DNA of 32,704 nt from a virus: IMG/VR virus record IMGVR_UViG_3300005747_000106, positions 1 to 32,704 of that record. One strand, given 5' to 3'. Of the stretch, positions 13,347-21,849 are shown one piece after another. The translations under genes and the position numbers were made by a program. The stretch's first letter is position 1. The number at the start of each line of letters is the position of its first letter. The notes beneath the pieces were generated by a model, which was given only the letters and a program-made list of their open reading frames with translations, made no database searches and was not told the origin of the DNA.

Positions 13347-13464
13347 CGCATAGAAATCCGCTCTGCGGGTTTCGAGTGGTCGGCAACGAACTTCATCGTT
13401 GTTGGAAGTTGCCGACCCGATTAAAAATTTGAAAAGCCCAGCAGTAGCATGCTGGGTTTTTTTT
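13347..13464 (+). ncRNA. Candidate plus-strand small RNA with three hairpins
   Basis: Three hairpins follow in order: GAAATCCGC/GCGGGTTTC (13353-13361, 13365-13373), GGTCGGCAAC/GTTGCCGACC (13378-13387, 13408-13417, 20-base loop), and the terminator stem CCCAGCA/TGCTGGG (13437-13443, 13450-13456) with eight T after it. No plus-strand coding frame of any length ends at this terminator, so a small non-coding RNA antisense to nothing nearby is the simplest explanation. The start at about 13347 is inferred from the weak promoter. Confidence 0.5.
13437..13464 (+). terminator. Intrinsic terminator on the plus strand
   Basis: A 7-bp GC-rich stem (CCCAGCA, loop GTAGCA, TGCTGGG) is followed by eight T. 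On the minus strand it has a shorter T-run and could act weakly on leftward transcripts as well. Confidence 0.85.
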
Positions 13465-13502
13465 GTGGATTAATTATTTCATGGCATTGCTTTCAGGTTG
13501 GT

Positions 13503-13555
13503 ATAGGGAAAGTTCTATAGGAAAGGGGTAGCCCCATCACGAAAGGGGTAGCCCC
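13503..13555. repeat. Tandem GAAAGGGGTAGCCCC repeats
   Basis: GAAAGGGGTAGCCCC occurs at 13521-13535 and 13541-13555, an exact 20-base period. Each copy contains the small inverted repeat GGGG-TAG-CCCC. A shorter TATAGG(G)AAAG pair lies at 13503-13525. Two-turn spacing of inverted units suggests cooperative protein binding. They lie after the last gene of the leftward late operon. The rest of 13465-13621 holds nothing else I can recognise. Confidence 0.7.
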
Positions 13556-13621
13556 CATTTGAACTACACATGTAACAGAAATCAATCTGACAGATTCAAA
13601 AAAAATAAAATTTTTGATGTT

Positions 13622-13849
13622 TTAGGTTGACTGCTCCTTTTGACAACGTTGGTCAGAATCCTTGTTTTTTTTCCAATTTCTGAAACCTCGACTCGAGACA
13701 ACTAGTTTTTCGATCGTCTCTGCGGCGTTCTCCAGCTGACAGAAGTACTCCAGGATCTCAACCTTGAATCGGTTGCAATACTGTTTCTTTACACTTCCCG
13801 CTGGAGAGGGTTTTCGACCGGCACCTTCACGTTTTCCGCCTCGAGGCAT
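13622..13849 (-). CDS. Small basic protein with GGKREGAGRKP motif
   Basis: A 75-residue basic protein starting MPRGGKREGAGRKPSPAG, a Gly-rich basic N-terminus common in phage and mobile-element DNA-associated proteins. The rest is helical and charged. The ATG at 13849 has AAGGA eight bases upstream and begins one base after the stop of the next gene upstream; a longer reading to 13885 is unlikely. Function unknown, DNA binding possible. Confidence 0.65.
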   Translation of the reverse strand: MPRGGKREGAGRKPSPAGSVKKQYCNRFKVEILEYFCQLENAAETIEKLVVSSRGFRNWKKNKDSDQRCQKEQST

Positions 13850-13850
13850 G

Positions 13851-14051
13851 TTAATTATCCTTGTAGGAGTCAAGGGCTTTACCAACTTCGTCGAGTGCTT
13901 GATTTAAATCATCTAAAGCGTTTTGACGGCAAGCATTTAACTCGGCGACCATTTCTGGGTCGCTGTAATGTTTTGCCATCTCAGCGAACGCGATTCCAGT
14001 GAAGATCCGATCCTTGATCAACTCTAAAAGTTTGATTTGATTGTTGCTCAT
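13851..14051 (-). CDS. Small helical protein, unknown function
   Basis: A 66-residue, predicted all-helical acidic protein (LLELIKDRIFTGIAFAEMAK and ALDDLNQALDEVGKALDSYK). GAGAGAG precedes the ATG. Its start overlaps the stop of the 48-residue gene upstream (ATGA), and it is followed after one base by the next gene, so these small genes form one operon. No family is recognised. Confidence 0.65.
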   Translation of the reverse strand: MSNNQIKLLELIKDRIFTGIAFAEMAKHYSDPEMVAELNACRQNALDDLNQALDEVGKALDSYKDN

Positions 14052-14194
14052 TTTCTCTCTCGTTTAGGTTTTAGTAAGTTAGCAATTTCCTGTTCTATTT
14101 CGTCGAATTCTTTTCTTTTGTCGTCACTGTCAATCGGACCAATGTCTGATTGCTGGTCTCGCTTTTCGTTCACTTTTTCCAGCCACGTCTTCAT
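14048..14194 (-). CDS. Small charged protein (48 residues)
   Basis: Reading the minus strand from ATG 14194 gives MKTWLEKVNEKRDQQSDIGP and ends KPKRERK at a TGA that overlaps the next ATG (14051) as ATGA. GAGAG lies about eight bases upstream of the start. The protein is very charged and probably helical. The overlap, ribosome-binding site and position in a tight operon support it, although it is short. Function unknown. Confidence 0.6.
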   Translation of the reverse strand: MKTWLEKVNEKRDQQSDIGPIDSDDKRKEFDEIEQEIANLLKPKRERK

Positions 14195-14251
14195 CGTTTT
14201 GCTCTCGTGTTTGTGTAGAAAGAGATGCGGGTGGTTAGCCCGCGATTGGGG

Positions 14252-14434
14252 TCAAGATTTGCAATTACTATTTTTGATTTCGAACCTATGCGGATTCATT
14301 AGCATAAGTGCTTTAAGCTGGGTTGGGATGACATCCCCAACAGATAGGCCACATTTCCTGTATTGGCTTGTTTCGTTGTTGTTTTCGATTGCCAAGACCT
14401 TGTTTTTTTTGACTGTGATAATAACTTTTTCCAT
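14252..14434 (-). CDS. Small protein, unknown function
   Basis: A 60-residue protein from ATG 14434 (MEKVIITVKKNKVLAIENNN), with GGGA upstream. A longer reading to 14512 has no ribosome-binding site and would reach into the terminator zone. The leader ACACAAACACGGGAAACAAAACGATG is almost the same as that of the 14194 gene (split here as ACACAAACACG plus AAAACGATG), so the leader seems duplicated. No family is recognised. Confidence 0.55.
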   Translation of the reverse strand: MEKVIITVKKNKVLAIENNNETSQYRKCGLSVGDVIPTQLKALMLMNPHRFEIKNSNCKS

Positions 14435-14520
14435 CGTTTTGTTTCCCGTGTTTGTGTCTTGTATGTCTCCAATCTTAGGTATCGGTTTGATTAGCGTCAA
14501 GCCTTTATTCAAAAGAAATA

Positions 14521-14550
14521 AAAAAAAAGACCAACCTTTCAGTTGGTCTT
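14521..14550 (-). terminator. Terminator at the end of the tail operon
   Basis: AAGACCAAC (14527-14535) and GTTGGTCTT (14542-14550) form a 9-bp stem, loop CTTTCA, followed on the minus strand by at least eight T. It ends the leftward late transcript after the 14579-14995 gene. Confidence 0.9.
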
Positions 14551-14578
14551 AAAATCTCGAGTTTTTCGGTCGGGAAGC

Positions 14579-14995
14579 TTACTTCACTTCGTTTTGAATT
14601 GTAATGTCAATCACGAAATCGCCGTCTTCATTTACATAACCGAGACGCACGAGTTGATCTAGCGAAGAGACATCGCTGTATTCACCAATTGCTGTACCGG
14701 CAAGGTAGTACTGTGTTCCAGGCGTAAGCGACGAACCGTAATCAATCACAGTGCCCTTGGTTGTCACAAACCAAACGTACTTATCAGTTTCACTGGGGGA
14801 CACTGTGATACCAACAACCTGACTTGTTGCTGAGTCGGTCGGATCCGAATCGGCGACCGTGTACTTACCGGTTGTTGAGTTGAGATAAATTGGTTGCATG
14901 ACCGAAAGAGCAGCGGTCGCTTGCCCTGACTCGGGTCGCACGTTTGCGGTTTTTGGGAATGGTTGAGCACCAACCGGAATCGTTAAAGTTGCCAT
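14579..14995 (-). CDS. Putative virion structural protein
   Basis: A 138-residue beta-rich protein, low in charge, with PGTQYYLAG near residue 90 and a repeated Thr/Ser/Val pattern. SLTPGTQYYLA followed by a VGYVN strand is common in phage surface and tail-associated proteins. AAGGAAACC precedes the ATG. It is the last gene of the late operon before a terminator, a place where tail tip or receptor-binding accessories are frequent. No family can be named with confidence. Confidence 0.55.
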   Translation of the reverse strand: MATLTIPVGAQPFPKTANVRPESGQATAALSVMQPIYLNSTTGKYTVADSDPTDSATSQVVGITVSPSETDKYVWFVTTKGTVIDYGSSLTPGTQYYLAGTAIGEYSDVSSLDQLVRLGYVNEDGDFVIDITIQNEVK

Positions 14996-15028
14996 TAGGT
15001 TTCCTTGTTCAAAATTTTTGAGTTGTTA

Positions 15029-16537
15029 TTAGTTTAAACCTGGGTCCAATAATTCGTCGCCTGCACCACCAGGCCCTGGATTATTCTGAACGTCGGTCCC
15101 GTTACGAACTGGGACAATAGTCCCGATATCCTCGAGTTCAACATCCACATATTCCATTAACGAACGTCCCTTGTATGAGTTCGTGTTAAAGATGTAAGGA
15201 TTGTGGTTGTGTTTAAACACTGGATAGTCGTGGATGTGCCAGTCATCAGCAACGTACTGAAACATGTTCAGCTGATTGACCATCACCGTCCCGACTTCCT
15301 CTTCTGTGATGTAAAAGTGAAAGTCAAAATTGATTTTGCTTCTATGCTCAAAAAGCGTGTTAGCGATATTGACTGCTGATTGTCCGTCGAGAATATAATT
15401 TCGACGCTCCTGGTGATGCGTAATGAATTTTATCTGCCGCAAGTAAAGTCCTTGGTCCGACATCAAAAGAAACGCATTAGTCATGGTGTTATCTAACGAT
15501 TCGAACAAGTAACGAACACTCTCAACCTCAAGACTTCCGTTAACAATCCCGATATTCGGAAAGTTATCCCTGTTGGTTAGATCACCATCAAGGCATATAA
15601 AACCATGGAAGACATCAAATTCGACATGGCACAGATAAAGCCCACGCTTTCGAAACTGAAACCCATAAACATTATCCTGGATGATGTTACGTGTCCCTGT
15701 GTTATTGACCCCGGTCACAAAGTCAACCGATTTCAATTGATCGAACTTAAACAGCTTCCAAACGCTACCCGACAGATCTGTCGTGTTGCCAAAATTCTTC
15801 TTGCCCTGCGACTCCTCTCCAGCAACTTCACCAAACGCCATGTTAGAAAAGTTCCCTCCGGCAACGATTTTGTCGTCAGATTTTATGATGTCCCACAGAG
15901 GAAAGATATTGTTGACACTTGGGTTGTTCGTGCCTTGCGATTTGGTGTGGGTAAAATTCCCATACGGTCGCCCACAAGTAAACTCCAGGAACTCTCGATC
16001 CAATGGCTTTTGGATCGGCACCCACCTGCCAGTTGCAGCCCTGGTTTCGTTGCCTGCAGGTTTATCCCGATCAGTCTGATACGACACCCAGAAAATCGAG
16101 TCCTTTACGATTGGGTAAGTCGCCCAAACATTGATCTCTGTCAGATAGACAAGTTCCTTGCAGTTCTCTTCACCTGGTACTTGGCTGTTGTCTTGTGATT
16201 CAGTCTCGATCTGACAGACAACGTTGGTACAAATCGCTCCATTCGCCGTCGCCTTTACTTTGCGAAACAAGCCGCGCGACCCGAGTGGATAGAACTGACC
16301 ACGCTCTTGATCGAAAGATGCCTCAAACTTTTCAAACGGCAGGATGCAATTGCAATTGTGGATATCGTAGAGTTGAAACAGAGCGTCGTTTTCGCCATAT
16401 TCGACCTGTCGTCCCCGTGCGTAGCCTTGTCCATTAGGCAAGATCGTCTCAACACAGGTCATTTGAAACGTCGGGACTTCCTGACCGGCGATCGATTTAA
16501 AAATCTTCCGCTGTTCTGAATTCTTAATCGAAGTCAT
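15029..16537 (-). CDS. Putative tail tip or baseplate protein
   Basis: A 502-residue protein of unknown family. It begins MTSIKNSEQRKIFKSIAG, is beta-rich with many aromatic residues, and ends in a flexible Pro/Gly/Asp tail (NNPGPGGAGDELLDPG). The start ATG 16537 overlaps the upstream stop as ATGA; a longer frame to 16651 lies inside the previous gene. Its place after tape measure and two tail genes points to a tail tip or host-recognition component. This is inferred from order only. Confidence 0.55.
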   Translation of the reverse strand: MTSIKNSEQRKIFKSIAGQEVPTFQMTCVETILPNGQGYARGRQVEYGENDALFQLYDIHNCNCILPFEKFEASFDQERGQFYPLGSRGLFRKVKATANGAICTNVVCQIETESQDNSQVPGEENCKELVYLTEINVWATYPIVKDSIFWVSYQTDRDKPAGNETRAATGRWVPIQKPLDREFLEFTCGRPYGNFTHTKSQGTNNPSVNNIFPLWDIIKSDDKIVAGGNFSNMAFGEVAGEESQGKKNFGNTTDLSGSVWKLFKFDQLKSVDFVTGVNNTGTRNIIQDNVYGFQFRKRGLYLCHVEFDVFHGFICLDGDLTNRDNFPNIGIVNGSLEVESVRYLFESLDNTMTNAFLLMSDQGLYLRQIKFITHHQERRNYILDGQSAVNIANTLFEHRSKINFDFHFYITEEEVGTVMVNQLNMFQYVADDWHIHDYPVFKHNHNPYIFNTNSYKGRSLMEYVDVELEDIGTIVPVRNGTDVQNNPGPGGAGDELLDPGLN

Positions 16538-18444
16538 ACTGTTCGCCCTCTCAATGTGCCAATTTGTAAAGTGGTCGTTTGGTTCTGATAGTCCATTTCC
16601 CACCCGAGCAATGTTGGGTACTTTCGCTGCTGCGGATCCAAAACAAACCAAACATTTCGACCATTAATACCTTCAACCGGGCGACCTAACTTATCGTCAA
16701 GTTCATAATTAACTCCAATCAACTTAATGTTGGCAGAGATGTTTGAGTGTCCCCAATTATCCGAAAGTTCTGATGCCAAGTCCTGAATCGCTTGCCTGTC
16801 ATCTTTCTCTGTGTTCTTATAAATCGAGGTGTTCTTATACGGGAAGTGCTTTGATGCTTGATCAACTACCCGTAGTTTGAAAGACGGCATCTTAATGACC
16901 TCGACCTTTTGATTGATCATATCACTGCGGGTAGTTTCTTCGTAGCGAATCCTTTGATCGCCAAGCAGGCTTGCTGTGATCCTGATCTTTGCTCGAGGCA
17001 CATTTGTTCCTTGCTCAAGTCCAAACGCCATCAACTGCAGTGGTGGTAACTGTGATGTGAAATAGATGCCACATTCATTCTCTAGTAACCTGACTGAAGT
17101 CCCTTGCTTGAGCCCGACATACTCGCCTGTAGTGTTTTCGTTGCCAGTGATTGAATGCCAACCACTCTTTTCGGGGTGATACCATTCAATCAACGTCCCG
17201 TCATGAATCCCCACCGCGCCGCCGAGCAGTTCTTCAATGATCGTTGGAAGGAATTGTCGCCGCTTTTGAAGGTTCGGTTTTAACTCGAAAAAGTGGTTCG
17301 CAAACCACACTGGAAACGTTCGCCCTTGCCCAGACCCATTATGATCTCCTGCTTCATTCAGTACCCATCGTCTCCAGGCAAACTCCGCCCCTGGATTGGA
17401 TTTCATGTAATCTGACCCAAGCTGCAGTTTGTCTGGTTCAGTGTAGAGATCATCGTAAACATGACTCCAACCAGGGATCAATTCGAACGTGCTCTCTCTA
17501 CGTTCATAGTCACCAATGATTCGAATATATTTTGCGGAACTCTTGACTCTCTCGTAATTGACATCAATCTCATGGACCTCCGAGATATCAAGATCCGCTT
17601 GAGTGTTCAGTGCTTGGCCTTTTAACTGGAAGCTATCACCATCGTTTCGTTTATTAATGAAGATGTATGGCTTGTCACCTGAACCATAGACCGTTCTCAT
17701 TTGATAGCCATACGGCTCAAGCAGTTTTTTTAATGCGACCGGCAGATACGTTCCTTTTGGGATTTCGAGGTTCGTCAGAATTGTGTCCTGGTTCGAAATC
17801 ACGTTGGAGATTTGGTTGTATTGAGGATTAATGACATAAGTTTCGTTTGGATTCAATGTTTGAATCAAATACCAAGTGGCATCAAGCAATGTCCATGGCT
17901 CAACTCCCTGAACGTCTTGCGGTAGAGAATCAATATCCACAAACGCACGATTAGATGGCACCGACTGGTCAAACAAGATGCTCATGTTGGGTTGTATTCG
18001 ACCATCAAAGACAGGGTTGAATACTGCATCACCATCGACCTGAATGCTACCCCATGATGCCACATTACTTTGCTCGGATGGGTATCGGTAGGCGACCCAG
18101 ATCTGATCCAGCGGGTCGCCAAACAGTTCGTTAGAGTGCCTTGATTTTTTTATCCACACATCACCTGTTTCGTTATAGCCAACATCACCACCGGCAATAA
18201 TTCCAGCATGTATCAACGTGTCTGGAGTCCCTTGAACGTCCATGTAGATTTTACATGTGACTGATTCAAATCTGTTTCTGACACTTACATTCGAAAGCGG
18301 CAATCGAGGCATGAGTTCGATTTCGGCTGTGTCAATATGTTCAGGATGAATTCCTCTCTTCAGCCTTAACAGTCGCGCATCATCTTGAAACCTGTCTCCA
18401 AGTTTTATTCGGTACGCCGGAGATTTTTTTTGTACGGTTGGCAT
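16534..18444 (-). CDS. Putative tail hub or baseplate protein
   Basis: A 636-residue protein. Residues 1-130 are beta-rich with LGDRFQDDARLLRLKRGI. A middle part (about 190-260) includes WYLIQTLNPNETY and LPVALKKLLEPYGYQ, a helical segment like those in tail hub proteins that switch to the tip. The C-terminus describes more beta structure. It overlaps its neighbours by one and four bases. Position after the tape measure and one small tail gene fits a tail hub or tip protein such as the gp27/gpL-gpJ region. I cannot assign a family. Confidence 0.55.
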   Translation of the reverse strand: MPTVQKKSPAYRIKLGDRFQDDARLLRLKRGIHPEHIDTAEIELMPRLPLSNVSVRNRFESVTCKIYMDVQGTPDTLIHAGIIAGGDVGYNETGDVWIKKSRHSNELFGDPLDQIWVAYRYPSEQSNVASWGSIQVDGDAVFNPVFDGRIQPNMSILFDQSVPSNRAFVDIDSLPQDVQGVEPWTLLDATWYLIQTLNPNETYVINPQYNQISNVISNQDTILTNLEIPKGTYLPVALKKLLEPYGYQMRTVYGSGDKPYIFINKRNDGDSFQLKGQALNTQADLDISEVHEIDVNYERVKSSAKYIRIIGDYERRESTFELIPGWSHVYDDLYTEPDKLQLGSDYMKSNPGAEFAWRRWVLNEAGDHNGSGQGRTFPVWFANHFFELKPNLQKRRQFLPTIIEELLGGAVGIHDGTLIEWYHPEKSGWHSITGNENTTGEYVGLKQGTSVRLLENECGIYFTSQLPPLQLMAFGLEQGTNVPRAKIRITASLLGDQRIRYEETTRSDMINQKVEVIKMPSFKLRVVDQASKHFPYKNTSIYKNTEKDDRQAIQDLASELSDNWGHSNISANIKLIGVNYELDDKLGRPVEGINGRNVWFVLDPQQRKYPTLLGWEMDYQNQTTTLQIGTLRGRTV

Positions 18445-18944
18445 TATGGATTTGTAACAAAGAGACTATCTGAAATCCCTGTCTGAAGTTGATGGAAAAA
18501 CAAGTTAACCTCAAGCCACCATGTATCGGCAGTCCCGTTGAGCATCGTCGTGGTGTCCTTCAGAGGAGCGACCATTTGATGCCCAGGTTGTGGAACAAGT
18601 TCGTATTTTTCAAAGGTGCATTTTTTTATGTTTGCTTTTGTTTCGTCTGGGTAGGTCATTTCAATCTCAAGGTTGATCCCGATGATTGGGTCAAGAGTTG
18701 TTTTGAGATAATTTAATACATACCAAGGTTTCAGCCATGTTGAATCATTAAAGATCGCATTCAATATGACTGGACGACCCGTCTTTCCGCCATAAATCTC
18801 AACCTCTCCAAGATTGCCCCAGAAGTATCTGCGATGAACCTTCGGAGACGGAGTTTTCAGATCTGGAGCACCATGCAAATCACCGCACTTTAAAGTCGTT
18901 GATATTTGCTGACCATCGTCAGTTCTTTTGAGAATGATAGACAT
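18444..18944 (-). CDS. Putative minor tail protein
   Basis: A 166-residue beta-rich protein with several Trp (YFWGNLGEVEIYGG, WLKPWYVLNYL). It directly follows the tape measure gene and shares one base with both neighbours. In lambda this place is taken by the minor tail proteins M and L, so a distal tail or tail-tip role is likely. The identity is based on order only. Confidence 0.55.
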   Translation of the reverse strand: MSIILKRTDDGQQISTTLKCGDLHGAPDLKTPSPKVHRRYFWGNLGEVEIYGGKTGRPVILNAIFNDSTWLKPWYVLNYLKTTLDPIIGINLEIEMTYPDETKANIKKCTFEKYELVPQPGHQMVAPLKDTTTMLNGTADTWWLEVNLFFHQLQTGISDSLFVTNP

Positions 18945-20764
18945 TATTCACCCAACCCTGCTGCACCAGTTGATTCGTTCAAAGCACCAGCGTTGGTGAT
19001 TTCCACTTTCCCTTCGATTTTTTGGAATCCACCATTCTCAATCGCCGCAGACAGTCGATCGAGAGATTTGATAGACTCCAACTGTTCGTCCGAGATTCGC
19101 CTGGCATCGTAATCTTTAAAGACCCCACGTCGTTGATAAAACAGGTCGCCAAGCTCGTCGACTGATAAGTCTTCAAGTTTTCTTTGTTTGTATCGGCCTT
19201 CCTCTTCATTCCAAACCATTTTTTCCCACATAAATGATCTTTGACCATTAGCCATGGTCACAACGCCATCCATCCCCTGGTTCGGGTGATCCTGAATCAA
19301 TCTCCTGCGAGCTTTTTTAATCACTCGCTGCATACCTTCATCTTGACCAAACTGAGAAGTGTAGTATTCAATGTCAGCAAACAATTGAGACATTGGAACG
19401 CCAGAGTTTTCCATGATTCGCGTAAACGCATCACGCTTCATCTTTTGATTTGCACCAGTAGTTCTCGACATTTCAATGTCGGATGCAGTCATGTCAAGTT
19501 TGTTTTTTTCAATGAATATTTTTGCATGTTTGTTGCTACTGATATCGTCAAGTTTTTCGGTAAACTGCTCTCTTGATTTCTTGAGAGTCTTTTCCATATC
19601 AACTTCAAACGTATCCCCTTTGGTCTCGAGAGGAATCTGGTTCGATTCCTTGATCACCTGCATCACATTACGGAGATTGTTTGGGTCTTCCTCTCCTCGC
19701 TCTCGAATCAAATCCATCAAGTAGAATTTCTGTTTTGATCGGCCTTCAAGTTTTAATGCCGCTTGTGCCCTAGTCAGTTCAAGGAAACCATCTTCTTCGC
19801 CATCTGCAAAAACACCAAGCAAGTGCTTTTGCATGTCCTTGTGCTTTTGAGACTTTCCTTCACGCAATGCACGGAGCAATTCAATCCCTGATTCATCAAC
19901 GCCAAACTGAGCTTTAACCTCTTCCAATTGGGCAGCAAATTTCGTCAGTGCGGTTCGAGACTCCGTACCCTCACGATCATTTGCGGCAGAAGTCAAAGCA
20001 GATGCGAGCAATAGACTCTCGCCTTGGTTGTAGCCAAACCGCGCCATATCCAAACCAATAGGCGCGACGTTTCCATAAAACGCAGCGTCGTCGGTAACCT
20101 TCGATGCTGCTTTTGCCCCTTCGAATAATGCAATCATAGACTCTACTGAGGAATTCAGACCTCGAGCCAAGTTCTTAGCGTGGTTGTCGGCAACTTGGAC
20201 TCCAGCAACTTTCATTTCCTCCTCATCGAGGTCGTATCGCTTAGTCATCAACGTCTCAGTAATCTCGGCCTTTTTTGATAAAGCCAAGTCAGCATTTGCA
20301 CCGTGAATGTGCTGAAACACTCTTAATGCTTTCCCAGGATCGTTTGTTCCCGAACTGAACCGGTCGGATATCTCATCAATGCTCATATCAGCCAGAGCGT
20401 TTGATCCTTTTTCAGGCAAAGCCCATGCAACCTTCGCTACTGTCTGCCCATAATCAAGTTGCCGATCTTTCATTCGGTCCATTGTGTCATTAATTACACC
20501 AAGCTCTTTTCTTACCAGGCTAATGACCGTGTGAGCCGCACCCGTTGCCGAACCAAACCCGACCATCGCAAGTGCTGCAGTTTTGATGCTCCCGCCCCAA
20601 GAGCTAAGAATCTTATTTGTCCTACTTCCTGCGGTAGCTGCTTTCTTTGTGTTTGCCGACATTGAATTAGTCATTGCAGCAAACTTGGCTTGAAACTGGT
20701 TCAGCGCAGCAAGGGCTTGTCGCTGTGCGACGGTTAGTTTGATTGCTGCTGCGTTACTTGCCAT
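18944..20764 (-). CDS. Tail tape measure protein
   Basis: A 606-residue protein. Residues 1-60 are helical and Ala/Gln rich (AQRQALAALNQFQAKFAAMT). A hydrophobic Gly/Ala segment at about 64-84 (AALAMVGFGSATGAAHTVIS) may be a membrane-active helix. The rest is helical and charged. Size, hydrophobic segment and position after the chaperone gene mark it as the tape measure. At about 0.15 nm per residue it would set a tail of about 90 nm, moderately short. There is no visible lysozyme or peptidase domain. Its first bases overlap the end of the frameshifted chaperone product (20754). Confidence 0.75.
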   Translation of the reverse strand: MASNAAAIKLTVAQRQALAALNQFQAKFAAMTNSMSANTKKAATAGSRTNKILSSWGGSIKTAALAMVGFGSATGAAHTVISLVRKELGVINDTMDRMKDRQLDYGQTVAKVAWALPEKGSNALADMSIDEISDRFSSGTNDPGKALRVFQHIHGANADLALSKKAEITETLMTKRYDLDEEEMKVAGVQVADNHAKNLARGLNSSVESMIALFEGAKAASKVTDDAAFYGNVAPIGLDMARFGYNQGESLLLASALTSAANDREGTESRTALTKFAAQLEEVKAQFGVDESGIELLRALREGKSQKHKDMQKHLLGVFADGEEDGFLELTRAQAALKLEGRSKQKFYLMDLIRERGEEDPNNLRNVMQVIKESNQIPLETKGDTFEVDMEKTLKKSREQFTEKLDDISSNKHAKIFIEKNKLDMTASDIEMSRTTGANQKMKRDAFTRIMENSGVPMSQLFADIEYYTSQFGQDEGMQRVIKKARRRLIQDHPNQGMDGVVTMANGQRSFMWEKMVWNEEEGRYKQRKLEDLSVDELGDLFYQRRGVFKDYDARRISDEQLESIKSLDRLSAAIENGGFQKIEGKVEITNAGALNESTGAAGLGE

Positions 20765-21610
20765 GTTCTCGCTCTAAAAAGTACCAGTCAAATGGAGTAG
20801 GACGGTGGTCTGGACACATCCCGTTTCTCCACGTCAGGTAAGTGAGGTAACGGGGATGGAAACAACTTCCTCTTCCTTTTTTTTTTGCTGATCTACCTGG
20901 AAGATATCAGGCATATCAAACGTGCATGCGACAATCCCAACGAGGCAGTTTTCGTCCAACAGTCCGAGTATCAAAGCTACTTCATAATTTAGCCGGTAGT
21001 TTATCGATAATGCCTCACATGCGAGCTTGGTCCCGTCTTCGATAGTAATAGTTTTGATTTCGTCAGTTGGCTCAATGTCCTCCTTGAATCCGTTTTCATC
21101 ATTCCACATCCCAAATGGGCGGAAGACCTCTTGCATCGCTTTAAATGCTCGGTCGAAATATGATCGGTAACGAGTTTCAACTTCCCGCTGGACTTCTCCT
21201 TCACTTCCAAGTTCAAGAGTTCTTGGAAGCTGCTGCGCGGCAGGAATCAACCACTCTTGACCATCACGCAACCTTATATTGGTGCCAGGCATCATTTGCT
21301 TCCTGGCTAAATCCTTTGGGCGGATCGGACGGGTTTTTTCAAAACCAATCCAAACTTCACCCTCTGGTCGATTCCCGTTAGCAGGCAATGACAACCAGGT
21401 CTGAGATTCGTTGATCAGCATCGTCGGGTCGTCACGGTCACCTTTCAACCACCCGCAAAGTGCTCCGCTGTTGCGATCAACATTTGGTCCCTGCTCGACA
21501 TGCGTAATCATCAAGTTATCGGTCCCGAGATCCCCCAGTCCGAACTCGACTAATCGCTGTTTAGCATCTGCACTATTCGCACCTTTTATAAAAATCAGGT
21601 AGCTTGCCAT
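20754..21610 (-). CDS. Tail assembly chaperone G-T fusion by -1 frameshift
   Basis: In the -1 frame after the A10 run (minus strand of 20877-20886) the reading continues for 40 codons: GRGSCFHPRYLTYLTWRNGM, then CPDHRPTPFDWYFLEREHGK, and stops at 20756-20754 inside the tape measure start. The fusion would have 285 residues. It explains the otherwise empty gap 20765-20833 and copies the lambda G/G-T arrangement and position. The shift itself is predicted, not shown. Confidence 0.6.
20834..21610 (-). CDS. Tail assembly chaperone (G-like product)
   Basis: A 258-residue protein between the tail tube region and the tape measure, the position of gpG. Residues 1-150 hold LIFIKGANSADAKQRLVEFG and a beta-rich part; 150-240 are helical with RYRSYFDRAFKAMQEVF. 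The end reads QQKKKEEEVV, coded by an A10 run that suits ribosomal slippage. It is longer than lambda gpG (about 140 residues), so an extra N-terminal domain may be fused. The homology is inferred from gene order and slippery site; the N-terminal part I do not recognise. Confidence 0.6.
   Translation of the reverse strand: MASYLIFIKGANSADAKQRLVEFGLGDLGTDNLMITHVEQGPNVDRNSGALCGWLKGDRDDPTMLINESQTWLSLPANGNRPEGEVWIGFEKTRPIRPKDLARKQMMPGTNIRLRDGQEWLIPAAQQLPRTLELGSEGEVQREVETRYRSYFDRAFKAMQEVFRPFGMWNDENGFKEDIEPTDEIKTITIEDGTKLACEALSINYRLNYEVALILGLLDENCLVGIVACTFDMPDIFQVDQQKKKEEEVVSIPVTSLT
20877..20886 (-). promoter_or_regulatory. Slippery A10 sequence for -1 frameshifting
   Basis: Ten A on the minus strand, read CAA AAA AAA AAG in the zero frame, allow tRNA-Lys to slip back one base. 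GGAAGAGG follows at once. The purpose is probably a low-level chaperone fusion. Confidence 0.6.
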
Positions 21611-21622
21611 TTCCTCTCCAAA

Positions 21623-21835
21623 TCAATTTGACTGTGCATCCCATTTTAAAGTGAGATACTCCACATCCTCTTCCGAACTCGCAGAACCGGATGTTCCATC
21701 TTCAAAATGATATTGAAGATATCCATCCATTTGCACAAGCCTAACGATTTGAGAATCTGGGAACTTGTCGTTTGACAGTTTGTCTTGAGGCGTGACTAAG
21801 TTGTCATCCTCATAATTCATATTTTCTTCTGACAT
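21623..21835 (-). CDS. Small acidic protein of the tail region
   Basis: A 70-residue acidic protein (MSEENMNYEDDNLV, later FEDGTSGSASSEEDVEYL). No family is recognised. It lies between the tail tube and chaperone genes, with short gaps on both sides. A role in tail assembly is possible. The reading is supported by packing and the lack of any other frame in the gap. Confidence 0.6.
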   Translation of the reverse strand: MSEENMNYEDDNLVTPQDKLSNDKFPDSQIVRLVQMDGYLQYHFEDGTSGSASSEEDVEYLTLKWDAQSN

Positions 21836-21849
21836 GGATACCTCAGAAA

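Noticed and set aside
15605-16198. 197-codon plus-strand frame opposite the tail tip gene
   Set aside because: No family pattern, no ribosome-binding site, and the minus-strand gene is supported by ATGA overlap and late operon order.
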